From contig NZ_BMVR01000009.1 of assembly GCF_014650815.1 (NCBI RefSeq), positions 186,001 to 250,000 on the forward strand: a stretch of DNA of 64,000 nt, written 5' to 3'. Position 1 is the first letter of the stretch. Each line of letters begins with the position of its first letter. Under the pieces are notes generated by a model, which worked only from the letters and a program-made list of their open reading frames with translations, was not told where the DNA came from and ran no database searches. Below, piece by piece: positions 32,192 through 40,853 of the stretch. The stretch comes from Streptomyces flavofungini. GTDB lineage: Bacteria; Actinomycetota; Actinomycetes; Streptomycetales; Streptomycetaceae. The position numbers were made by a program, and so were the translations under genes.

Positions 32192-33076
32192 ATGGCAAAT
32201 GGGCAGTGGTACCCCCCGGAGTGGCCCGACCGCATCCGCGCCCTCGCGGCAGGCGAACTGACCCCCGCCCCACCCCGCCAGGCGGCCACGGTCATGCTCC
32301 TGCGGGACACCGCGGCACCCGGGGCCACCGGGGCGGGCCCCGAAGTGCACATGCTCCGCAGAAGCACGACGATGGCCTTCGCGGGCGGCGCCTACGCCTA
32401 CCCCGGCGGCGGCGTCGACCCCAGGGACGACGACCACCACGTCCGCTGGGCGGGCCCGCCCCGCACCGCCTGGGCGGCCCGCCTCGGCGTGGCCGAGGCG
32501 GCGGCCCAGGCCATCGTGTGCGCGGCCGTGCGGGAGACGTACGAGGAAGCGGGCGTACTGCTCGCGGGCCCGACCCCGGACACGGTCATCGCCGACACGA
32601 CAGGCGACGACTGGGAGGCGGACCGCGTCGCCCTGGTCGCCCGCGACCTGTCCTTCGCCGAGTTCCTGGACCGCCGCGGCCTGGTCCTGCGCAGCGACCT
32701 CCTGGGCGCGTGGGCCCGCTGGATCACCCCGGAGTTCGAGCCGCGCCGCTACGACACGTTCTTCTTCGTAGCGGTCCTCCCGGAGGGCCAGCGCACCCGG
32801 AACGTCTCTACGGAGGCCGACCGCACGGTCTGGATCCACCCCCGGCAGGCCGCCGAGCGCTACGACCGCGGCGAACTCCTGATGATGCCGCCGACCATCT
32901 CGACGCTGCGCCACCTGGACGGCCACGCCACGGCCGCCGAGGCCCTGGCCGCGGCCGGGGCCCAGGACCTGGCCCCGGTGCTCGCCCGGGCCCGCCTGGA
33001 GGACGGCGAGTTGATCCTGTCCTGGCCGGGCCACGACGAGTTCACGAAGCGCATCCCGACGGGCGGCACCGCATGA
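32192..33076 (+). CDS. Nudix hydrolase
   Basis: A 294-residue protein with a Nudix box reading GGGVDPRD...AAVRETYEEAGVLL near residues 70-125, longer than usual because of an insert (DDDHHVRWAGPP) between the Gly part and the REtyEEaG helix. An MLRRSTTMAFAGGAYAYPGG strand precedes it. It belongs to the large actinobacterial NUDIX group related to NUDT19-type hydrolases; the substrate is probably a nucleoside diphosphate linked to another moiety, possibly a CoA derivative. It precedes the metallo-beta-lactamase-fold gene by 52 bp, so the two are likely co-transcribed. Confidence 0.9.
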   Translation: MANGQWYPPEWPDRIRALAAGELTPAPPRQAATVMLLRDTAAPGATGAGPEVHMLRRSTTMAFAGGAYAYPGGGVDPRDDDHHVRWAGPPRTAWAARLGVAEAAAQAIVCAAVRETYEEAGVLLAGPTPDTVIADTTGDDWEADRVALVARDLSFAEFLDRRGLVLRSDLLGAWARWITPEFEPRRYDTFFFVAVLPEGQRTRNVSTEADRTVWIHPRQAAERYDRGELLMMPPTISTLRHLDGHATAAEALAAAGAQDLAPVLARARLEDGELILSWPGHDEFTKRIPTGGTA

Positions 33077-33128
33077 CGGCCCGCCGACGGCGCCCCGCAC
33101 CCTCAGACCCGACGGGAGTCACCCCCGC

Positions 33129-33959
33129 ATGACCGAAGCAGCCGCCCTCCCCGGCCAGCCCCGCGGCGGCGTACTCAGCGGCCCCGCCACGGCCCGCGCC
33201 GTCAACGTCCTCGCGCCCAACGCGTCGGCGATGACCCTGGACGGCACCAACACCTGGATCGTCGCGGAGCCGGGCTCGGGCCTCGCGGTGGTCATCGACC
33301 CGGGCCCGCTCGACGAGGACCACCTCGCGCACGTCGTCGCGACGGCCGAGAAGCAGGGCATGCGGGTCGGCCTCACGCTGCTGACGCACGGCCACCCCGA
33401 CCACGCGGAGGGCGCCGCGCGCTTCGCGGAGCTGACCGGCACCGAGGTCCGCGCCCTCGACCCGGCCCTGCGCCTCGGCGACGAGGGCCTGGCGGCGGGC
33501 GACGTGATCACGACGGGCGGCCTGGAGCTGCGCGTCGTCCCGACGCCCGGCCACACCGCCGACTCCCTGTGCTTCCATCTGCCCGCCGACCAGGCCGTCC
33601 TGACGGGCGACACGATCCTCGGCCGCGGCACGACGGTCGTCGCCCATCCCGACGGCCGCCTCGGCGACTACGTGGACTCGCTGCGCCGCCTGCGCTCCCT
33701 CACGGTCGACGACGGCGTGCACACGGTGCTCCCGGGCCACGGCCCGGTCCTGGAGGACGCCCAGGGGGCGGTCGAGTTCTATCTGGCCCACCGGGCGCAC
33801 CGTCTGGCCCAGGTGGAGACGGCGGTCGAGAACGGGTACGTGGCGCCGGGCGACGTCGTGGCGCACGTGTACGCGGACGTGGACCGCTCGCTGTGGCCCG
33901 CGGCGGAGCTGTCGGTGCGGGCGCAGTTGGACTACCTGCGGGAGCACGGGCTCATTTAG
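33129..33959 (+). CDS. Metallo-beta-lactamase-fold hydrolase
   Basis: A 276-residue enzyme with the zinc-binding HGHPDHAEG motif near residue 90, further His and Asp ligands in TPGHTADS and LTGDTILGRG, and LPGHGP near residue 195. The order and the closing region (LDYLREHG) match the LACTB2-like/RNase Z-like MBL subgroup common in actinobacteria. The substrate is unknown. It shares a transcriptional unit with the Nudix gene; a 3' hairpin-like GC palindrome lies after it near 33970-34015. Confidence 0.92.
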   Translation: MTEAAALPGQPRGGVLSGPATARAVNVLAPNASAMTLDGTNTWIVAEPGSGLAVVIDPGPLDEDHLAHVVATAEKQGMRVGLTLLTHGHPDHAEGAARFAELTGTEVRALDPALRLGDEGLAAGDVITTGGLELRVVPTPGHTADSLCFHLPADQAVLTGDTILGRGTTVVAHPDGRLGDYVDSLRRLRSLTVDDGVHTVLPGHGPVLEDAQGAVEFYLAHRAHRLAQVETAVENGYVAPGDVVAHVYADVDRSLWPAAELSVRAQLDYLREHGLI

Positions 33960-34056
33960 CGCGCGGGGAAGGGCCCGGCGCGCCCCCGGTCCGGTCGGCG
34001 CGCCCGGGACTCGGGTCAGTGCGCCCCGAGCCCGTCCCGCTCCGGGCGCCGGGTTC

Positions 34057-34878
34057 TCATCCCTGCTGCGGGCGCGGCGCCTTCACCCCGTGCACCGCCG
34101 CGTACTCCTCGGCGAGCCACGGCCCGATCACGTCGGCGTACTCGCGCAGCGCGGCGGCGTCGGCGGCCGGTTCGTGGGCCATGGCGGCCGCCGCCCGCAT
34201 CGGCGCGGCCCACCGGGGGTAGTACCGCGCGAACGCCTTCGCCATCTCCGTGAGGTCGCTGGTCCAGCCGCCCCAGCGCGGCATGACGAGCGTGAAGCCG
34301 GTGCGCACGAGGTGCCGGGAGGCGCGGCGGACGTGGGCGCGCAGGGCTTCGGGGTCGTCGGCGGCCGCGGCGGCCTGGGCGCGCCAGCGGGGCAGGAACA
34401 GGGCGAGGTCGCCGTTGGTCTCGCGGGCGAGGAGGCTGTCGGGCCGGTAGCGGGGCAGGAATTCGGCCAGGTCCTCGCCGAGCAGCGGGGTGCAGAGGCA
34501 GGCCACGAACCAGCCGAGGTCGTACGTCTCCCGCTCGCTCAGGACGGCCGCGCGGCTCGAAAGGAGGATGCCCACGCCGTCGACCTCGGTGAACTCCTTG
34601 TCGACGGCGGTGGCGACGGCGTCCGCGTCGGCGCGGTCGTCGGCGGTCGGCTCCGCGCGCAGGACGAGCAGCAGGTCGAGGTCGGAGCGGCCCACGCGCG
34701 CGGTGCCGCGGGGCACGGAGCCGTACAGGTACGCGCTGTCGAGGCGCTTGCCGAAGATCTCCGCGACGCGGTCGCGCGCGGCGGCGACGACGGGCCGGAA
34801 GGCGTCCCGCACCCGCCCCTGCGAGCCCTCACGCTCGATGAAGCCCTGACTGTCCAGCCCACGACCGACGGTGCCCAT
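34057..34878 (-). CDS. Nucleotidyltransferase-domain protein (aminoglycoside-adenylyltransferase-like)
   Basis: A 273-residue protein with the pol-beta-superfamily nucleotidyltransferase signature GSVPRGTARVGRSDLDLLLV near residues 55-75 (GS...RG...SDLDL; the Asp pair binds metal). A helical domain of about 170 residues follows with LVRTGFTLVMPRWGGWTSDL. The layout recalls AadA-type adenylyltransferases and related tRNA/toxin-type nucleotidyltransferases, but substrate residues cannot be judged. The ATG at 34878 is used over an upstream in-frame start because the earlier residues are unconvincing. It lies downstream of crp, separated by a long palindrome. Confidence 0.8.
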   Translation of the reverse strand: MGTVGRGLDSQGFIEREGSQGRVRDAFRPVVAAARDRVAEIFGKRLDSAYLYGSVPRGTARVGRSDLDLLLVLRAEPTADDRADADAVATAVDKEFTEVDGVGILLSSRAAVLSERETYDLGWFVACLCTPLLGEDLAEFLPRYRPDSLLARETNGDLALFLPRWRAQAAAAADDPEALRAHVRRASRHLVRTGFTLVMPRWGGWTSDLTEMAKAFARYYPRWAAPMRAAAAMAHEPAADAAALREYADVIGPWLAEEYAAVHGVKAPRPQQG

Positions 34879-34990
34879 GCGCCCACTGTGCAGGGTGACG
34901 CGGCTCAGAGCACGCAATGTCCGCCCTGAAGCCGACTGGTGGCGCGGGCGCGCGTGTGTGTGCGGGACGACAGGGCGTCTCCGGAGGGGG

Positions 34991-35042
34991 CGTACGACGT
35001 CGGGGCCGTCCCTGGATCCAGGGACGGCCCCGACGTCGTACG
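34991..35042. terminator. 52-bp perfect palindrome (bidirectional terminator)
   Basis: Bases 34991-35042 read the same on both strands without a mismatch, centred at 35016/35017. The arms include CGACGTCGGGGCCGTCCCTGG. It begins 28 bases after the crp stop and lies before the downstream nucleotidyltransferase, so its role is probably to end crp transcripts; no U-run follows. Confidence 0.8.
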
Positions 35043-35070
35043 AAGCACCGGGCCCCGTACGAAAACGGCG

Positions 35071-35745
35071 TCAGCGCGAGCGCTTGGCGAGGCGCTCCAC
35101 GTCGAGCAGGATCACCGCGCGGGCCTCCAGGCGCAGCCAGCCGCGGCCCGCGAAGTCCGCGAGGGCCTTGTTGACCGTCTCGCGGGAGGCGCCGACGAGC
35201 TGGGCCAGCTCCTCCTGGGTGAGGTCGTGCACCACGTGGATGCCTTCCTCGGACTGCACGCCGAAGCGGCGCGACAGGTCGAGCAGGGCGCGGGCCACGC
35301 GGCCAGGGACGTCGGAGAACACCAGGTCCGACATCTGGTCGTTGGTCTTGCGCAGCCGCCGGGCGACGGCGCGCAGCAGGGCGGCGGCCACCTCCGGGCG
35401 GGCGTTGAGCCAGGGCTGGAGGTCGCCGTGGCCGAGGCCGAGCAGCTTGACCTCGGTGAGGGCGGAGGCCGTGGCCGTGCGCGGGCCCGGGTCGAAGAGC
35501 GAGAGCTCCCCGATCAGCTCGCCGGGGCCGAGCACCGCGAGCATGTTCTCGCGGCCGTCCGGGGACGTGCGGTGGAGCTTCACCTTGCCCTCGGTGACCA
35601 CGTACAGGCGGTCTCCGGGGTCGCCCTCATGGAAAAGCGCGTCTCCGCGCGCGAGGGTCACCTCACTCATGGAGGCGCGGAGCTCCGCGGCCTGCTCGTC
35701 ATCGAGCGCCGCGAAGAGCGGGGCGCGCCGCAGAACGTCGTCCAC
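35071..35745 (-). CDS. crp: Crp/Fnr-family cAMP-type regulator Crp
   Basis: A 224-residue regulator. The cyclic-nucleotide-binding domain (about 1-120) has a phosphate-binding cassette at GELIGELSLFDPGPRTATA, where Glu, Arg and Thr contact cAMP. A long C-helix follows (LLRAVARRLRKTNDQM). The HTH reads LTQEELAQLVGASRETVNKALADF. It matches Streptomyces Crp, which controls germination, development and antibiotic production. A motif fitting the reported Crp binding site lies 65 bp upstream, suggesting autoregulation. It is divergent from nth across 485 bp. Confidence 0.95.
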   Translation of the reverse strand: MDDVLRRAPLFAALDDEQAAELRASMSEVTLARGDALFHEGDPGDRLYVVTEGKVKLHRTSPDGRENMLAVLGPGELIGELSLFDPGPRTATASALTEVKLLGLGHGDLQPWLNARPEVAAALLRAVARRLRKTNDQMSDLVFSDVPGRVARALLDLSRRFGVQSEEGIHVVHDLTQEELAQLVGASRETVNKALADFAGRGWLRLEARAVILLDVERLAKRSR

Positions 35746-36230
35746 GAGTTCTCTCCTTGTCGACCTGCATCAGGGGACCGTGCCCCCAGTTTGCCGGACG
35801 GTTCAAACAGTGTGATCAGTCACTCAAGTCTGCCGCACTTGTGACGGGGGCAATGCGGAAGGGGGCCAATTGGGGGCCGATCCGGGGGACCGGCGACGGA
35901 TACGGACGTCCGGACGTGGGTCGGACACCTGCTCCCTGGCCCGTGAGAGCACAGGCCACGGCGGCAGAGGTCACGGGTGACGGCGGGGATTCTGCTGTGG
36001 GCGAACACGCTTACGTTACCCCGAGAAACCGGACAAATCGGGCGTTGGGTGGGGTGTGGACGGGGGTGCGTCGGCGTGTTGGGGGGCGGGGGCGGGAGTG
36101 CGCGCGGGGTGGGGGTGGGGGCGCGCCGGGCGTGGTGTCGGGGTGCGTGCCGGAGCGCGCGACGATCTCCGGCGCGTGACAACTGCGCATCTCCACCGTC
36201 CGTGTCAGTGACGGCCCGTACGCTGGCGCC
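35746..36230. promoter_or_regulatory. Divergent crp-nth intergenic region
   Basis: 485 bp with no convincing gene. It has the Crp-type motif at 35810-35823 near crp, a less GC-rich middle, and G-rich tracts (36040-36150) nearer nth. Promoter hexamers were not assigned. Confidence 0.55.
35810..35823. promoter_or_regulatory. Candidate Crp operator upstream of crp
   Basis: GTGTGATCAGTCAC fits GTG-N6-GNCAC, the consensus I recall from a genome-wide study of S. coelicolor Crp. It is 65 bp upstream of the crp start, a position that allows autoregulation. The wider sequence AGTGTGATCAGTCACT is nearly symmetric. Confidence 0.6.
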
Positions 36231-37151
36231 ATGGCGAAACCAGGCGTGTCAGAAGGCTCCACGGACGGAGGCGGGACGGTGCCGAAGGCGGCCAAGAAGG
36301 CAGCCCCGGCCAAGAAGGTGGCCAAGAAGGCGGCCTCGCCCAAGAAGACGGCTCCCGCGAAGGCCGTGCAGAAGCCCAGACCCCCGCAATCCCACACCGC
36401 CCTCGTCCGGCAGGCCCGGCGGATCAACCGCGAGCTGGCCGACGTGTATCCGTACGCCCACCCGGAGCTGGACTTCGAGAACCCCTTCCAGCTCCTGGTC
36501 GCCACCGTCCTGTCGGCCCAGACGACGGACCTGCGGGTGAACCAGACGACGCCGGCCCTCTTCGCCCAGTACCCGACCCCCGAGGACCTGGCCGCGGCCA
36601 ACCCCGAGGAGATCGAGGAGCTGATCCGCCCGACCGGCTTCTTCCGCGCCAAGACGAGGTCGATCATGGGCCTGTCGGCGGCCCTGCGCGACGAATTCGG
36701 CGGCGAGGTCCCCGGCCGCCTGGAGGACCTGGTCAAGCTGCCCGGCGTGGGCCGCAAGACCGCTTTCGTGGTGCTCGGCAACGCCTTCGGTGTCCCGGGA
36801 ATCACTGTGGACACGCACTTCGGCCGCCTGGTGCGCCGCTGGCAGTGGACCGAGGAGACCGACCCGGACAAGGTCGAGGCCGTCGTCGGCGGGCTCTTCC
36901 CGAAGAGCGACTGGACGATGCTCTCGCACCGCGTGATCTTCCACGGCCGCCGCATCTGCCACGCCCGCAAGCCCGCCTGCGGCGCCTGCCCGATCGCCCC
37001 CCTCTGCCCGTCGTACGGAGAGGGCGAGACGGACCCCGACAAGGCCAGGAAGCTCCTGAAGTACGAGATGGGGGGCCTGCCCGGCCAGCGGCTCAACCCC
37101 CCGCCGGGCTATCCGGGCAAGGCGGCACCGCCCCTGGGCGCCGCCGGGTGA
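36231..37151 (+). CDS. nth: Endonuclease III
   Basis: A 306-residue DNA glycosylase/AP lyase that removes oxidised pyrimidines. The N-terminal about 48 residues are an Ala/Lys-rich, histone-H1-like extension (repeats of AKK and PAKK). The core shows ATVLSAQTTDLRVN, the helix-hairpin-helix LPGVGRKTAFVVLG (its Lys is the catalytic lysine), the catalytic Asp in VDTHFGRL, and the four iron-sulfur cysteines of CHARKPACGACPIAPLC. All catalytic residues are present. The lysine tail probably adds non-specific DNA binding. Divergent from crp. Confidence 0.95.
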   Translation: MAKPGVSEGSTDGGGTVPKAAKKAAPAKKVAKKAASPKKTAPAKAVQKPRPPQSHTALVRQARRINRELADVYPYAHPELDFENPFQLLVATVLSAQTTDLRVNQTTPALFAQYPTPEDLAAANPEEIEELIRPTGFFRAKTRSIMGLSAALRDEFGGEVPGRLEDLVKLPGVGRKTAFVVLGNAFGVPGITVDTHFGRLVRRWQWTEETDPDKVEAVVGGLFPKSDWTMLSHRVIFHGRRICHARKPACGACPIAPLCPSYGEGETDPDKARKLLKYEMGGLPGQRLNPPPGYPGKAAPPLGAAG

Positions 37152-37218
37152 GCCGGGGGCCGGGAGTGCGCCCGGATGATCCCCGGGACGCGGAACCATC
37201 CGCGGGCCGGGAGGCGTT

Positions 37219-38118
37219 GTGCAGAGACGGACGGGGGTGCCGATGACGCACGCGAGCGATACGCACACAGGCGAGAGCGACACGCACACAGGCGATACGG
37301 ACATGAGCGACGGCCAGGAGCAGGATCCCGCACGCCGCCACGGCCAGGCGGCCGACTCCGCACGCCCCCACGGTCAGTCCGCCGACCCCGCACGCCCCCA
37401 CGACCGCGAGCTCGACCCGGCGGGCCGCGACGGCCACCACGCCCTCACCGCCCAGGGCCTCCTCTCCGCCGACGGCCTGCCCGCGTGGCTCACCCCCGTG
37501 GTGCGCGCCGTCGAGAGCGTCCGCCCCGACCAGCTCAGCCGGTTCCTGCCGCCGAAGAACGGCGCGGGCCGCCAGTCCGCCGTCCTGATTCTCTTCGGAG
37601 AGGGCGAGCGGGGCCCGGAGCTGCTGCTCATGGAGCGGGCCAGCTCGCTGCGCTCGCACGCGGGCCAGCCGTCGTTCCCCGGCGGCGCCCTCGACCCGGA
37701 GGACGGCGACCCGCGCGTGGCGGGCCCGCTGGTGGCCGCGCTGCGGGAGGCCGAGGAGGAGACCGGCCTGGACCCGAGCGGCGTGCAGCTCTTCGGTGTG
37801 CTGCCGAGCCTGTTCATCCCGGTGAGTGACTTCGTTGTGACGCCGGTGCTGGGCTGGTGGCGCGCGCCGAGCCCCGTCGGCGCGGTCGACCCGGCCGAGA
37901 CGGCCCGCGTCTTCACGGTGCCCGTGTCCGATCTCACGGACCCGGCGAACCGCGCGACGACGGTCCACCCGAGCGGCCACCGCGGCCCGGCGTTCCTCGT
38001 CGAGTCCGCCCTGGTCTGGGGTTTCACGGCCGGTCTCATCGACAGACTGCTGCACTACGCGGGCTGGGAGCGCCCCTGGGACCGGGACCGCCAGGTCCCG
38101 CTCGACTGGGGCTCATGA
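37219..38118 (+). CDS. Nudix hydrolase, CoA-pyrophosphatase type
   Basis: A 299-residue protein whose catalytic domain (from about residue 85) has the UPF0035 motif LLMERASSLRSHAGQPSFPGG followed by the Nudix box GGALDPEDGD...ALREAEEETGL. This combination marks CoA pyrophosphatases (NUDT7/NudL type), which cleave CoA and acyl-CoA to 4'-phosphopantetheine and 3',5'-ADP. The first about 70 residues are hydrophilic and repetitive (DTHTG and ARPHGQ/DPARPH units) and are probably disordered. The GTG at 37219 has GGGAGG at good spacing; an ATG at 37243 is also possible. It is 67 bp after nth. Confidence 0.9.
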   Translation: MQRRTGVPMTHASDTHTGESDTHTGDTDMSDGQEQDPARRHGQAADSARPHGQSADPARPHDRELDPAGRDGHHALTAQGLLSADGLPAWLTPVVRAVESVRPDQLSRFLPPKNGAGRQSAVLILFGEGERGPELLLMERASSLRSHAGQPSFPGGALDPEDGDPRVAGPLVAALREAEEETGLDPSGVQLFGVLPSLFIPVSDFVVTPVLGWWRAPSPVGAVDPAETARVFTVPVSDLTDPANRATTVHPSGHRGPAFLVESALVWGFTAGLIDRLLHYAGWERPWDRDRQVPLDWGS

Positions 38119-38253
38119 CAAGGTTGCGGGGTCCGGGCCGACCGGGGCCCGCGACCGTGCGCGCCGCCCGCGGGGCGGGCGTGCGGACCGTGACGCACGG
38201 CGGGCACGAGGCGAGGCGAGACGGGGAATGATGCGAGGCGAGGACTGAATTCC

Positions 38254-39456
38254 GTGAACGTGCTGGACATCCTGCTGCTGCTCGCCGCCGTGTGGTTCGC
38301 GATCGTCGGCTACCGCCAGGGTTTCGTCGTCGGCATCCTCTCGGTGATCGGCTTCCTCGGCGGCGGTCTCGTCGCGGTGTATCTGCTGCCGGTCATCTGG
38401 GACGCCTTCACCGACGAGGGCGCGCGGGTCAGCACGACCGCGGCCGTCGTCGCCGTGGTCGTCGTCATCGTCTGCGCCTCCGTCGGCCAGGCCTTCACCA
38501 CCCACCTGGGCAACAAGCTGCGCCGGTACATCACCTGGCAGCCCGCCAGGGCCCTGGACGCCACCGGCGGCGCGCTCGTCAACGTCGTCGCCATGCTCCT
38601 GGTCGCCTGGCTCATCGGCTCCGCCCTCGCGGGCACCACCCTGCCGACGCTCGGCAAGGAGGTGCGCAACTCCACGGTGCTGCACGGGGTCTCCCGCACC
38701 CTGCCCAACCAGGCCGACACCTGGTTCGCGGACTTCTCCTCCGTGCTCGCGCAGAACGGCTTCCCGCAGGTCTTCAGCCCGTTCTCGAACGAGCCCATCA
38801 AGGACGTCCAGCCGCCCGACCCCAAGCTCGCGGGCAGCAAGGTCGCCGCCCAGGCCAAGCGCTCCATCGTGAAGATCAGCGGCGACGCGCACAGCTGCGG
38901 CAAGGCCCTCGAGGGCACCGGCTTCGTGTTCGCCCCGCGCCGCGTGATGACGAACGCGCACGTGGTCGGCGGCGTCGACGAGCCCAAGGTGCAGATAGGG
39001 GGCGAGGCCGAGAAGTACGACGCCAAGGTCGTGCTCTACGACTGGGAGCGCGACATCGCCGTACTCGACGTACCGACCCTGCCCGCCCCCGCGCTGCAGT
39101 TCACCTCGCGCGACGCCGAGAGCGGCGACAGCGCGATCGTGGCGGGCTTCCCCGAGGACGGTCCCTACGACGTGCGCTCCGCGCGCGTGCGCGGCCGCAT
39201 CACGGCCAAGGGCCCGGACATCTACCACCGGGGCACGGTCCGCCGTGATGTGTACTCGCTGTACGCCACGGTCCGCCAGGGCAACTCCGGCGGCCCGCTG
39301 CTCACCCCGGACGGCAAGGTCTACGGCGTGGTGTTCGCCAAGTCCCTCGACGACCCGGACACCGGGTACGCGCTGACCGCGGACGAGGTCCGCGAGGACA
39401 TCGAGCGCGGCCGGACCGCCAACCAGGAGGTCGACAGCCAGGGGTGCGCGCTCTAG
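38254..39456 (+). CDS. MarP-like membrane serine protease (CvpA plus trypsin domains)
   Basis: A 400-residue protein. Four membrane helices form a CvpA-like (colicin V production) domain in residues 1-165. An extracytoplasmic trypsin-like protease follows, with His in TNAHVVGG, Asp in ERDIAVLDV and Ser in RQGNSGGPL; two Cys (HSCG and QGCA) could form a disulfide. This is the plan of mycobacterial MarP, which protects against acid and oxidative stress, including by cell-wall enzyme processing. GTG start at 38254. It lies 135 bp after the Nudix gene. The catalytic triad is complete. Confidence 0.93.
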   Translation: MNVLDILLLLAAVWFAIVGYRQGFVVGILSVIGFLGGGLVAVYLLPVIWDAFTDEGARVSTTAAVVAVVVVIVCASVGQAFTTHLGNKLRRYITWQPARALDATGGALVNVVAMLLVAWLIGSALAGTTLPTLGKEVRNSTVLHGVSRTLPNQADTWFADFSSVLAQNGFPQVFSPFSNEPIKDVQPPDPKLAGSKVAAQAKRSIVKISGDAHSCGKALEGTGFVFAPRRVMTNAHVVGGVDEPKVQIGGEAEKYDAKVVLYDWERDIAVLDVPTLPAPALQFTSRDAESGDSAIVAGFPEDGPYDVRSARVRGRITAKGPDIYHRGTVRRDVYSLYATVRQGNSGGPLLTPDGKVYGVVFAKSLDDPDTGYALTADEVREDIERGRTANQEVDSQGCAL

Positions 39457-39540
39457 GCCCTGTCCGATGGCTCGGCGCGATCCGCCGGGGGCGTCCGCGG
39501 GTGCGCGGCGCGCCCCGTGGAGTCGTACGGCGGGCGCGGG

Positions 39541-39738
39541 TCAGTCGCGGGTGTGCCGCAGTCGCGCGGACATCCAGCGGGCCCTGCGGCGCAGGATGCG
39601 GGGGATGCCGATGGCCTCGCCGGAAGCCGTGTCACCGGGGTGCCCCGGATCGTGCGGGCCGCCCCTCTCGTGGCCGTTCACCACGGTGGCCGTCCGGCGC
39701 TTGCGTGCTACGTCACTGTAGTCGTGCGTCCAGCCCAT
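39541..39738 (-). CDS. Small hypothetical protein, 65 residues
   Basis: A basic 65-residue soluble protein beginning MGWTHDYSDVARKRR and ending in an Arg-rich helix. Codon use in this stretch is typical and it is the only plausible gene in the 450-bp gap between the MarP-like protease and the alpha/beta hydrolase. There is no membrane segment or motif, and the ribosome-binding site is weak, so the call is tentative. Function unknown. Confidence 0.5.
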   Translation of the reverse strand: MGWTHDYSDVARKRRTATVVNGHERGGPHDPGHPGDTASGEAIGIPRILRRRARWMSARLRHTRD

Positions 39739-39902
39739 ACCCGGACGTGTGCCCGTGCCTCAAGGTCGGTAACCACGCCCAAGGGCCCCAATTGGCGTAT
39801 GCGGCAGGCAATTGGCGTTCGTAGGACAGTAGTTCCCTGTGGGGGTGACGAACGGTGACGAACCGTCCGGGCGGTCCGGTCCAGCGGTCCGGCCGGGGAT
39901 CC

Positions 39903-40853
39903 CTACCGGTCCGGCTCGGGGTCCTTGAGCCAGGCCACCAGTTCGTTGGAGAACGCCACCGGGTCCTCCTCGTGCGGGAAGTGCCCGAGCCCGTCGAACA
40001 GCCGCCACCGGTAGGGCGCTTCGACGTACTCGCCGGATCCGGCAGCGCTGCGCGTGCGCAGGACCGGGTCCAGGGAGCCGTGCAGATGCAGCGTCGGCAC
40101 CCGCACCGGCCGCTTCATGCGCCGGTTGAACTGGATCCCGTCGGGCCGGGCGAGGGAGCGCACCATCCAGCGGTACGGCTCGATCGCGCAGTGCGCCGTC
40201 GAGGGAATGCACATGGCACGGCGGTACGTCTCCACGGCCTCGTCGTCCGGCAGGCTCGGCCCGGACCAGTCCCGCACCAGGCGCCCCACCAGCGCCCCGT
40301 CGTCGGCGACCAGCTGACGCTCCGGCAGCCACGGCCGCTGGAAGCCCCACACGTACGACCCGGCCGCCGTCTGCTTGCGGTCCCGCAGCATCGCCGCGCG
40401 CCAGCGCCGCGGGTGCGGCATCGAGGAGACGGCGAGGCGGCGCACCAGCTTGGGCCGCATCACGGCGGCCGTCCAGGCCAGGTAGCCGCCCAGGTCGTGG
40501 CCGACGAGCGCGGCGTCGGGCTCGCCGAGGGACCGGACGACGCCCGTGATGTCCAGGGCGAGGTTGGCGGGGTCGTAGCCGCGCGGGGTGCGGTCGCTGC
40601 CGCCGACCCCGCGCAGGTCCATCGCGACCGCGCGGAAGCCCGCGTCGGCGAGCGCGACGAGCTGGTGCCGCCACGCCCACCAGAACTGCGGGAAGCCGTG
40701 CAGGAGCAGCACCAGCGGGCCCTCACCGGCCTCCGCGATGTGGAAGCGGGCGCCGTTGGCGGCGACGTCCCGGTGCGTCCAGGGTCCCTCGATCCGTACG
40801 GTCGCGGGGGTCGGCGCGGTGGTCCTGTCCGGGGGTGGGACTTGGTCCGTCAT
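39903..40853 (-). CDS. Alpha/beta hydrolase, epoxide-hydrolase-like
   Basis: A 316-residue soluble hydrolase. HGFPQFWWAWRHQ is the HGxP oxyanion motif with the aromatic pattern typical of epoxide hydrolases. The nucleophile elbow reads GHDLGGYLAWT, so the nucleophile is Asp rather than Ser. The acid residue is in HGSLDPVL and the catalytic His in GLGHFPHEE. An Asp nucleophile favours epoxide hydrolase or dehalogenase chemistry. The cap domain carries Tyr-containing segments but the two oxirane-polarising tyrosines could not be assigned with certainty. The gene overlaps the start-side holin-family gene by four bases. Confidence 0.9.
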   Translation of the reverse strand: MTDQVPPPDRTTAPTPATVRIEGPWTHRDVAANGARFHIAEAGEGPLVLLLHGFPQFWWAWRHQLVALADAGFRAVAMDLRGVGGSDRTPRGYDPANLALDITGVVRSLGEPDAALVGHDLGGYLAWTAAVMRPKLVRRLAVSSMPHPRRWRAAMLRDRKQTAAGSYVWGFQRPWLPERQLVADDGALVGRLVRDWSGPSLPDDEAVETYRRAMCIPSTAHCAIEPYRWMVRSLARPDGIQFNRRMKRPVRVPTLHLHGSLDPVLRTRSAAGSGEYVEAPYRWRLFDGLGHFPHEEDPVAFSNELVAWLKDPEPDR

